Below are positions 5,901 to 11,760 of a stretch of 12,126 nucleotides of DNA, one piece after another (within the stretch, counting starts at the first letter, position 1; each line of letters begins with the position of its first letter). The stretch is from contig CAZVWQ010000034.1 in the NCBI GenBank assembly GCA_964631275.1, forward strand, positions 1 to 12,126, read 5' to 3'. Made by a program: the position numbers and the translations under genes. The DNA is from CAZVWQ01 sp964631275. GTDB lineage: Bacteria; Patescibacteriota; JACMRA01. The notes under the pieces were generated by a model. That model was given only the letters and a program-made list of their open reading frames with translations, was not told where the DNA came from and did no database searches.

Positions 5901-8342
5901 TTTACGCAGGTCTTCGTAGAGGCGATATTCTGTCAGGCGGCAGAAGGCTTCTTCATTACGCCGTTTGCCAGGGCCATAGTCAGCCACTTGTTTAGCGTAG
6001 TCAGCTTGGGTGAGCCCCATTTGAGCCATAACGGCTTGGGCCAGTTGTGTATGAGTCAGCTTGTGTTGACTGTGAATCGCTTTGTAGAGCGCACTGCGAA
6101 GGAGGCTGGTTTGAACAAAGTCGTTGAAGTGTCCAGCTTGAAGAGAAGCATCCTGACGATTGTCGGTAAAACTGAGAATCTTGTGGGCTTTAGGGGGAAT
6201 CGATCCGCTGGTTTTGAGACGGTTGACGGTGGATAAGCAGAGCAGGGTGGTGGCGGTGCTGCGGCCCTCACTGCTCAGTTGCGAGAGCTTGGAAAATTCA
6301 TTTTTGCGCTGGTCGTGAACAACACCACAGTGGAGACAGGTCAAAAAGGGTTTTGGAATAAACCAAACCGTTTGACCTTCTAGCAGCGTTTCCACAACGG
6401 ATCCATCCGGCAAGATCCTCAGGCGCTGGGGAATAAAGCGGGCATACTCTTTTTTGGGCTTTCTGCCCTCCCGCTTAGTTTCCCGAAACCATGTATCAGG
6501 GAGGCGATCTTCTTCCCTCTCATCCCAAAGTCCTGGTTCATCGAGGGTGAGATAGCCTGCTTGGATGTCGTCATCGTCTTGGCTAGAGCTGAGGGCGGTG
6601 GGGAGTCGGGGAGTAACCTGCTGCTGCTCACGGTCATAGTCAATGAGATAGTAGTCTTGCCCACACTCTCGACAAAAAGCCAGGGGATAGAGAAGTCGAT
6701 TTTCGGTGGTAGTGTATTGACCTTCGAGAGTGAGAAAACGTTGATTCGCGGATTCAAGGGTGGCATAGACACTACCCCCTTGGGAGATGAATTGGTGTAG
6801 CCGAAAAGCAAGGCCGCCTACTTTGCTGCCCCAAAGAAACATCTGTTTGATCTGGTCAAGACAAAGTTCGGGATCCCTTTGGGTAAGGTCTGCTAACTGG
6901 ACTGCTCCGGCAAGTAGGGAGATCGGGGTACGACGGACAAGAGAACCTTCCTCTTCTCTGAGGCCAAACGTCATTTCGATCCAGGCCGCCAAAGGGTGCT
7001 GCAAAAAGACCGATATTGGATCATGCTCAGGGTTACGGGCTGTGTCCACGGGAGCGAACGCGCCATCGGCGATCTGTGGGATCCCCTGATCTAGGACCTG
7101 TTGGAGGTCTTGAGGAGTGGGATGGGGGTGAAGGGTGTTGCGAACAAGGGTTTCATCGATGACATTTTCAGGTTTGACGGCGACCCCAAACAGTTTGCTA
7201 GCAACCTGGGCAACGGTTTGCTGCCGATTGGATCGTTTGCCTTCGGTGGACATGGTGGCACTGGTGCCAATACACAAAAAATCTTGTCCACACCGTTGTC
7301 GCAGCTTACGGATCAAGAGGGCAACATCGGCCCCTTGACGACCTCGATAGGTGTGTAGCTCATCCAAAATCAAGAACTTGAGGTCAGAAGAGGCTACCAA
7401 TTTATCTTCTTGGTTGCGGCTCAACATCAATTCCAACATGACATAGTTGGTCAGCAGGATCTGGGGTGGATTGTTTTGAATCTCGGTCTTTTGGGCGAGA
7501 GATTCTTGGCCGGTATATTTGGCAATGCGGATGGGGTCTCCCGGCACATTGTCCAGGAACTTTTGGATTTCGCCTGCTTGGGAGTTGATCAGGGCGTTCA
7601 TGGGATAGACCAGAATGGCTCGTACCCCCTGGATGTGAGGATGCTTGAGCAGGTCATCGAAGATGGGCACGAGATAGGTCATGCTTTTGCCGGATCCGGT
7701 GCCTGTGGTGAGAACGTAGGGTTCTTGGCGTTGGGCGGCGCGAAAGGCTTGCTCTTGATGAAAGTAGAAGGTAAAGGGATCCCCTTGAGGGGTGCAGAAG
7801 TAACGCCGCGTGTCGGGATGAAGAGTTTGTTCTTGGATCAAATCCTCGACATTGGCTCCTTTTTGGTAGGAGGGGTTGAGCTGGAGGAGGGGATCCGGCC
7901 AGAGTTGACCCCGTTCCAGTTCTTCGTGGACGAAAGCGCGAACTCTTGGATCCCGGATTTTGAGAAAGCTGGTGATGTAGTCCCGGTAGTCATGGATAAT
8001 CTCATCGCGGAAAGTAAAAATATCGAGGGGAGAGGGGATCTCAGGATCCTCAGGCTGGGCTAGGGGCATGGCTGGAGATCGCCCTTGGCGTTGATTGACC
8101 CAGCTTTCTAATTGGACAGCCAAGGGATCCCTCAGGGTTTCTACATCCAAGACATCTCCTAGGTCGGCGAAGTCCCAGGTGGCGGGGAGGGGAGCAAAGA
8201 TGCGTTCGAGCTGTTCAGAGGTGAGTTGATCGACCCCGGTGCAATCGAGAATGCCATTACCCTGACTCAGCAGCAGCAAAACCGGTTGGATCCGCTCAGG
8301 GGTCTCTTGGAGTAGCTCTTGCAGGCGAATAGGAATCTTCAT
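2964..8342 (-). CDS. Giant SF2 DEAD/DEAH helicase with DUF1998 and C-terminal Vsr/DUF559-like nuclease domain
   Basis: 1792 residues from ATG 8342; that ATG overlaps the TGA of the upstream helicase gene as ATGA, so I prefer it to TTG 8357. An N-terminal region (about 100-175) with the DPRVRAFVHEEL..LWPDPLLQLNP pattern precedes the helicase core, as in other large DUF1998 helicases. Core motifs: Q motif near 194, Walker A TTGTGSGKS near 212-220, Ia YPMNALINSQ near 246, DELH near 327, GTSATM near 359, FTDNRQDAS near 725, then SPTMELGIDI near 1073 and QRSGRAGR near 1102. A roughly 700-residue insertion between motif III and motif V holds two CxxC pairs near 557 and 669. A further CxxC pair set (about 1396-1416) looks like a zinc ribbon. 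DUF1998 ends with FWEASEGGAGVLSQV near 1599 and the CVAACYECLLSYQNQ cluster near 1640. The last 90 residues resemble the Vsr/DUF559 nuclease fold: FE near 1703, DVKPDFLY near 1730, IFCDG near 1744. Size and layout resemble Druantia DruE; the role in phage defence is inference. Confidence 0.94.
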   Translation of the reverse strand: MKIPIRLQELLQETPERIQPVLLLLSQGNGILDCTGVDQLTSEQLERIFAPLPATWDFADLGDVLDVETLRDPLAVQLESWVNQRQGRSPAMPLAQPEDPEIPSPLDIFTFRDEIIHDYRDYITSFLKIRDPRVRAFVHEELERGQLWPDPLLQLNPSYQKGANVEDLIQEQTLHPDTRRYFCTPQGDPFTFYFHQEQAFRAAQRQEPYVLTTGTGSGKSMTYLVPIFDDLLKHPHIQGVRAILVYPMNALINSQAGEIQKFLDNVPGDPIRIAKYTGQESLAQKTEIQNNPPQILLTNYVMLELMLSRNQEDKLVASSDLKFLILDELHTYRGRQGADVALLIRKLRQRCGQDFLCIGTSATMSTEGKRSNRQQTVAQVASKLFGVAVKPENVIDETLVRNTLHPHPTPQDLQQVLDQGIPQIADGAFAPVDTARNPEHDPISVFLQHPLAAWIEMTFGLREEEGSLVRRTPISLLAGAVQLADLTQRDPELCLDQIKQMFLWGSKVGGLAFRLHQFISQGGSVYATLESANQRFLTLEGQYTTTENRLLYPLAFCRECGQDYYLIDYDREQQQVTPRLPTALSSSQDDDDIQAGYLTLDEPGLWDEREEDRLPDTWFRETKREGRKPKKEYARFIPQRLRILPDGSVVETLLEGQTVWFIPKPFLTCLHCGVVHDQRKNEFSKLSQLSSEGRSTATTLLCLSTVNRLKTSGSIPPKAHKILSFTDNRQDASLQAGHFNDFVQTSLLRSALYKAIHSQHKLTHTQLAQAVMAQMGLTQADYAKQVADYGPGKRRNEEAFCRLTEYRLYEDLRKGWRIVQPNLEQCGLLTIEYEGLEDVCGAPDFWDKHHHPLLHQANPQERFAIIRALLDQLRKELAIDADLLQPQRLEQLQREVQQAIKDPWSFDPYESLHQARWASASAQSKGKDRETLKLTARSKIGRFLRSDRAWPWRSTLLSEQDYEGLIRVLLQALADAGYILQEDHEIQLRIDALIWTAQQQDRIPVDPLTSRRLQGSETEGIEVNRFFQSFYQDKGSSLQNMEGREHTGQVKNQDRQERENRFRQGQLSTLFCSPTMELGIDISDLNVVHMRNVPPSPANYAQRSGRAGRSGQAAIVITYASAGSGHDQYFFKRPDQMVAGIVAPPKLELGNQDLVKAHLHSVWLAYTGLYLENSMNQILDLETKDYPLKDSIRSQLSLSSEALDRCFQATKTILQDTFCQADLNDTSWYTEEFLYQTLSNALISFDRACDRWRNLYQDAVIQLENSRQTIDRATKGSTTQEQRQQAESQEREAKRQIDLLVGQTSQARTQNQLEFYPYRYFASEGFLPGYNFPRLPVRAYIPSGNEGDFISRPRVVAIREFAPRNIVYYEGSKFQVSKTRIPVKGIESGYNRVALCPQCGYFHPGDDWQRDLCENCEVKITTDSHGNLAKLNRVLSMDTMLTRRRERITCDEEERLKYGYNITTHFRFNQHKKELATVIDPNGTELIELSYGDAANIWRINRGLRSSVDKGFKLDSSTGIWGDSKSEEARENTQKEVYLYVEDTCNVLLIKPQSIPHQDAESFLASLQYAIGRAIQSIYKLEENELASERLGQGEYILFWEASEGGAGVLSQVMGNPQSFQYIAQAALDICHFTNEKESCVAACYECLLSYQNQFDHPLLNRHSIQPFLTQLSVSVTQRHPHEMTREEQYQKLKQQIDPKSDFERVVLDKIYELGLKLPDKAQFLIPEVDVKPDFLYQDRMIAIFCDGSIHDHSEKRLQDEISREDLRYVAGYFVLSLHYDEDWESKLKGLG

Positions 8343-10438
8343 GGGTGCCGTTGCCAATGAGGAGAGGTGAGTGACTCCATAAAGGAGGACGGACGAGAGC
8401 GGGATCCTGATATCAGCAGGGAGCGCATGGCGCGGGTGCAGCCGACATAAAATAAGCGGCGCTGCTCGTCGGTAAGGGTCAGGATCTCTTCAGGAGGTTG
8501 ATGGGGATCCGTGTAAGGTAAAGTACCTTCTCGTAACCCTACAACTGCCACGAAGGGAAATTCCAATCCTTTGGCCGAGTGTAACGTTAGAACTTTAATG
8601 TAGGGGGCATTGAGGTCGATGTCATTGCCTGCCACAAACTGGGCCTTGATACCTTGACTTTGCAAATGTTGAGCGATTTTTTTGCCGAGGGCGGTGCTGG
8701 GGGAAAGGATAGCTCCGCCGTGGAGGGGCAGGCGATGCCGTTTGGCCGATTCAAGGAAGAAGGTGTGGATCAGGCGGATTTCTTGGTCGATGCTGTCGGT
8801 GAAGATGAGGGTGGGGGGCTGTCCTTGGTGAGGAGAGGGGATCTGCTGTAGACAGTCGGGATCCCCAGCGCTGGTGTTTTGCAAAATGCTGGCACAGGCT
8901 TGCATGATTTGCTCGGTATTGCGATAGTTGCGTTTCAGTAGCAAGGTGCGGCCCGTGACTTGGAGATCACTGCGGATCTGTTTCCAGCTAAACCCTCTCT
9001 GATAGAGGGATTGAGAGGCATCAGCGGTGAGGTAGACTCCTTCCAGGTTAGGCACCAGAGTGAGCAAGAATCGCAAAGCCACTGGAGACAGATCTTGGGC
9101 TTCATCGATCACAACCGCCTGATAGGGGGAATCTATCTGCTGTTGTCGTTCTTGTTGCAGAGTAGCCAGGGCTTTGCACCGCAGTTGGGGCCAAGTGGTG
9201 ATGCCAGACTGTTCCATCAGCTCTGTCCAGGTTTGATAGATGCTCCAGAGGGCTTCTCGGAGGCTGGCTTTGAGCGGGATCCCTCGTCCCCGACGGTCAT
9301 GGGCCAGGTAGTCGCTGAGGCTAGAGAGTCCCCAATCTTCGATCACGGTTTGGATTTCTTGGAAGAGGTAGGGGATCCCCAACCGTTCGAGGGATTGGCG
9401 GCGCACTTGGCAATCGAAGATATTTTTGGCGGGAATCTGGGTTTGGGTGAGGGCGGTTTGCAGGAGGGCGAGGGCCTGTTGGTCGGTGGAAAATTGGGGT
9501 TTGCCATAGGTTTTGGCGTAGTAGCCGTAGGTGAGAGCATCGACGGTGGCGACTTTGATGCCAGCTTGGTCGAGAGGCTGCTCTAGCAGTTGGCTGAGGA
9601 GCTGTTCAGAGTAGGTGACGAGGGCTTTGGTGTAAGTGGTGAAGAGGATGGAGGTGTAGCCCAGCTCTAACAGTTTTTGCACACGGTAGAGGGCGAGGGT
9701 AGATTTGCCGGTGCCGGGGCCGCCTTTGACCAAAACGGGGCCTTGTTTGCCAAAGTCTTTGAGCTTGTCTTGTTCGGGATCCAGCTTGAGCAGAAAGGCC
9801 GTTAGGTCGCCTTTGACAAACCGATCAAGATCTGAGGGCGTTTTAAGGATGTAATCGGGCTGGGCGATGATTTCGTCGATGGGGCGCGGGTAGAGGTTAT
9901 CGATGATCCGTTGGAGGTACTGATCCGGCAAGGGCAGTTCCAGCAGGGCTTCGGCATTTTGGATGCTGAGGATCTCTGACCAATGCTCGGAGGGGATTTG
10001 CCACTGTTTGAGGCGTTTTTCGGTGAGGGCAAAGGGGAGGGGAGTGGTGTCTTGGGCTGAGGTAGGGGAGATAGAGGGGAGTTCTGGAGCTGGGGGCGAC
10101 GACGGGATCCGTTCAGGTTCGAGGAGGGTTTCGTCGGGGGGAGAGAGTGGGTTATCTGAGGTGGGAATCTCAAATTCGTAGGTGCGTTCATCCCGCTTGC
10201 GAATGCTGAGCAGTTTGACCCAGCCTTGTCCAAAGCTATAAAAAAGGCGGTAGTCGCCTAGTCGAACACGATAGACATTGTTGGTGTAGCCTTTGAGCTT
10301 TTTGGCATCCCCATGGGCGGAGATGGGATCCTGTTGCAGCACCTTGAGGATTTTTTCAACCTTTTTTTGGACGGCCTGGGGCAGATTGAGGGTTTCGCTA
10401 AAGAAAGTGTTGGTGAAAGAGAGTGCCCAGGTGGTCAT
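8339..10438 (-). CDS. UvrD-like SF1 helicase with N-terminal RelE/ParE-like domain
   Basis: 699 residues from ATG 10438. Residues 1-90 match the RelE/ParE toxin fold: KKLKGYTNNVYRVRLGDYRLFYS followed by LLSIRKRDERTYE, with Arg64, Arg80, Arg82 and Tyr87 placed like the basic and aromatic active-site residues of RelE. A Pro/Ser-rich linker (about 97-135) and a helical region follow. The SF1 core then shows Q motif LDPEQ (219), Walker A GGPGTGKST (239-247), TTYT (267), DEAQDLSP (445-452), TADASQSLY (471), RNYRNT (503), LHSAKGLEFPFV (619-630) and VGCTRA (665-670). All are intact, so an active 3'-5' ATP-dependent DNA translocase is expected. No antitoxin gene partners the RelE-like part directly; it may act as a binding or regulatory module. 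Its stop overlaps the ATG of the DUF1998 helicase. No clear Shine-Dalgarno sequence precedes ATG 10438. Confidence 0.94.
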   Translation of the reverse strand: MTTWALSFTNTFFSETLNLPQAVQKKVEKILKVLQQDPISAHGDAKKLKGYTNNVYRVRLGDYRLFYSFGQGWVKLLSIRKRDERTYEFEIPTSDNPLSPPDETLLEPERIPSSPPAPELPSISPTSAQDTTPLPFALTEKRLKQWQIPSEHWSEILSIQNAEALLELPLPDQYLQRIIDNLYPRPIDEIIAQPDYILKTPSDLDRFVKGDLTAFLLKLDPEQDKLKDFGKQGPVLVKGGPGTGKSTLALYRVQKLLELGYTSILFTTYTKALVTYSEQLLSQLLEQPLDQAGIKVATVDALTYGYYAKTYGKPQFSTDQQALALLQTALTQTQIPAKNIFDCQVRRQSLERLGIPYLFQEIQTVIEDWGLSSLSDYLAHDRRGRGIPLKASLREALWSIYQTWTELMEQSGITTWPQLRCKALATLQQERQQQIDSPYQAVVIDEAQDLSPVALRFLLTLVPNLEGVYLTADASQSLYQRGFSWKQIRSDLQVTGRTLLLKRNYRNTEQIMQACASILQNTSAGDPDCLQQIPSPHQGQPPTLIFTDSIDQEIRLIHTFFLESAKRHRLPLHGGAILSPSTALGKKIAQHLQSQGIKAQFVAGNDIDLNAPYIKVLTLHSAKGLEFPFVAVVGLREGTLPYTDPHQPPEEILTLTDEQRRLFYVGCTRAMRSLLISGSRSRPSSFMESLTSPHWQRHP

Positions 10439-10637
10439 GGTGGTTGCAGGAGCGGCTGGCCTCTTCAGGGTAAGCTATCGAGTGATGAGCTTGTTTTGAG
10501 TGTTCGCCGCTGCAATGACAGCATTATTGGCCGCTCAAGTTAGTTGTTTGGGTGAAGAAGAGGAAGCTGGTCAGAGTGGCAAAGAAGGAGATCAGTCTTT
10601 CATTCTCAGGAAACATCGACGGCAGTGGATTGATGAT

Positions 10638-10760
10638 CTAGATGGAGCTGGAAGCCTGGTGCTCGATTCTCAGGCTTTTGAATAAAGTTTGGGCTGATGG
10701 GTGATACGGATCCTTTCTATTAGCCAGTGCGAGCCAAAATCCTGTGTCAACGATGACCAT
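10638..10760 (-). pseudogene. Truncated VapC-like PIN-domain toxin
   Basis: Starting at ATG 10760, which overlaps the antitoxin gene's end by 14 bp, the frame reads MVIVDTGFWLALANRKDPYH. This is the classic first strand of a PIN ribonuclease, with the first catalytic Asp at residue 5. It stops at TAG 10640-10638 after only 40 residues; full-length proteins have about 130. The other conserved acidic residues are missing, and I see no continuation in other frames down to 10439. The toxin is therefore almost certainly inactive. The last dozen residues before the stop already look unlike the family, so the break probably lies near 10670. Confidence 0.72.
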
Positions 10761-10989
10761 ATTTCTGTTCTAGCTCATCTCTTAGATAAGATTTATAGTG
10801 GATTGACAGATCAGGCTCAGCCTCCATACAGCCTATAAAGTCAGACCAGTCATCGGGTGGCTGCTCTAGAGTAGATGTTGATGAGATAGATCTGTAACGC
10901 TGCTTGAGATTCTGCACTAGATCAATCACAATCTGTTGTGCGTCTGGTGGTAGAGCCTCAATATCTTGCTGGATCCCGTCTAAACTCAT
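10747..10989 (-). CDS. VapB-like antitoxin (partner of the broken PIN gene)
   Basis: 80 residues from ATG 10989, with a good ribosome site AGGAGA (11000-10995) six bases away. The N-terminus (GIQQDIEALPPDAQQIVIDLVQNLKQR) is the helical pattern seen in small antitoxins of VapC partners of the DUF2281-like type. The C-terminal half (PPDDWSDFIGCMEAEPDLS) is the region expected to wrap the toxin. The 14-bp overlap with the PIN start codon is typical of VapBC operons. With its toxin truncated, this is now an orphan antitoxin. It could still bind DNA, or neutralise a related toxin encoded elsewhere. Confidence 0.72.
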   Translation of the reverse strand: MSLDGIQQDIEALPPDAQQIVIDLVQNLKQRYRSISSTSTLEQPPDDWSDFIGCMEAEPDLSIHYKSYLRDELEQKYGHR

Positions 10990-10994
10990 ACTCT

Positions 10995-11000
10995 TCTCCT
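10995..11000 (-). promoter_or_regulatory. Shine-Dalgarno sequence of the VapB-like antitoxin
   Basis: AGGAGA read on the minus strand, six bases before ATG 10989. It shares bases with the TAG (11001-10999) that ends the duplicated methyltransferase tail, so the two reading frames are packed end to end. This is one of the few clear ribosome sites in the window. Confidence 0.65.
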
Positions 11001-11121
11001 AAAAACCCAGTTTATCCCAAGCCTCTAATACCAATCGCTGGGTGCGGTATTCGCCAAACTGCCGGATCTCATTGTTCTTGAGGACGCGGAAGGTTTCGCT
11101 GAGGAATTCGGATCCATGAGC
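10999..11121 (-). pseudogene. Second copy of the methyltransferase C-terminal tail
   Basis: Read on the minus strand, the segment encodes GSEFLSETFRVLKNNEIR and continues through GEYRTQRLVLEAWDKLGF to TAG 11001-10999. It is nearly the same as the end of the methyltransferase at 11761-12126. There is no methyltransferase body upstream, only the small PIN-partner gene, so this is a 3'-terminal fragment. At its 5' end the encoded protein stays similar (HGSEFL versus YGPDFP) while the DNA diverges, so it may be the relic of a related allele rather than a fresh copy. Confidence 0.8.
11009..11106. repeat. 98-bp direct repeat, copy 1
   Basis: Matches 11777-11874 at an offset of 768 bp, with two mismatches (11095 and 11102). 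The first 86 bp (11009-11094) are identical. The segment is methyltransferase tail sequence. Together with copy 2 it brackets the PIN toxin and most of its partner gene. Confidence 0.9.
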
Positions 11122-11275
11122 TGATCCGTTTATATGGCAGTGAGTGGTGACGTTTGGGGTTGGCCTGTTCCTGTGCCTTGAGATCTTCGTAGATGGCTTT
11201 GAGGTTGTAATCGAACTGAGCTGCATAGGCATCTCGGATCTGACGGATCTCTTGAACGATAGGATCATCTTTCAC
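11069..11275 (-). CDS. Small PIN-partner protein with altered C-terminus
   Basis: 68 residues from GTG 11275, which overlaps the PIN gene's TGA as GTGA. The N-terminal 50 residues (DDPIVQEIRQIRDAYAAQF, then NLKAIYEDLKAQEQ) match a small protein family often found next to PIN toxins in cyanobacteria, probably the antitoxin or a co-encoded partner. After about residue 51 (PYKRI) the frame runs out of phase into the duplicated methyltransferase tail and ends in an unrelated Arg/Pro-rich stretch of about 17 residues. The natural C-terminus has probably been lost or replaced. The function is inferred from context only. Confidence 0.68.
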   Translation of the reverse strand: MKDDPIVQEIRQIRDAYAAQFDYNLKAIYEDLKAQEQANPKRHHSLPYKRISSWIRIPQRNLPRPQEQ

Positions 11276-11748
11276 GAGTCGTCCTCCATGAGTTCTTCGG
11301 GGGTACAGATGATTGAGGGTTCATACCCACTAGAGCGGCAAACTCGTTCGATCCTAGCGCGCATGGTGGCATTGGCGATGTGTTTGCAGTTCCAGGTCAG
11401 GAGATAATCGATCCCGTTGGCTACTGCAATGGCGATATGGAGTGCATCGGCAGCAGCTTTTTGAGGTAGAGCAGCACCAGAAATCAGATCTTCAGCGAGC
11501 TGCAATGCTCTAGGTGTAACCTCAAGCAGATCAATATCGTTGAGTAAGTTCAGCCTCTCTTGGGCTGCCTCATGATCTCCGCCCCTGGCCTCCCGCAAGA
11601 CCAACTCAGAAATATAGAGATCAAATGATAGACGACGGTTCTGCCACCAGTCGCGGGTGACTTGTTGATGTCCAGCGATCACGATGTCACGGCTGGGACG
11701 GGCGGCCAGATAGCTGATCAGGGAGGTTTCCAGATAGATACTGGCCAT
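11272..11748 (-). CDS. PIN-domain toxin of VapC type
   Basis: 158 residues from ATG 11748; TTG 11760 would add four residues, but family members begin at MASIYLETS. It is a predicted Mg-dependent ribonuclease. Acidic positions seen: Glu7 in YLETS (Asp in most PIN proteins, but Glu is usual in this subfamily), the Glu pair in ISELVLREARGGD near 48, Asp in AADALHIAIA near 103, and Asp with the LLTWN strand near 115. Full length for the family, with no breaks. It lies 12 bp after the methyltransferase stop and overlaps the next small gene by 4 bp, so it is probably read through from the methyltransferase promoter. Confidence 0.86.
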   Translation of the reverse strand: MASIYLETSLISYLAARPSRDIVIAGHQQVTRDWWQNRRLSFDLYISELVLREARGGDHEAAQERLNLLNDIDLLEVTPRALQLAEDLISGAALPQKAAADALHIAIAVANGIDYLLTWNCKHIANATMRARIERVCRSSGYEPSIICTPEELMEDDS

Positions 11749-11760
11749 GGATGGACTCAA

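Noticed and set aside
7410..8063. 217-codon plus-strand frame
   Set aside because: It is the mirror of the strongly supported DUF1998 helicase N-terminal region, whose motifs are unambiguous; the frame has no motif of its own.
8960..9586. 208-codon plus-strand frame
   Set aside because: It is antisense to the SF1 helicase core, which has all its motifs; this frame is a by-product of G+C-rich codon use.
10500..10685. 61-codon plus-strand frame between the toxin relic and the helicase
   Set aside because: It overlaps the PIN relic on the other strand and has no recognisable family. The Ala-rich start followed by a Glu run could be chance. It would be revived only if conserved in relatives.
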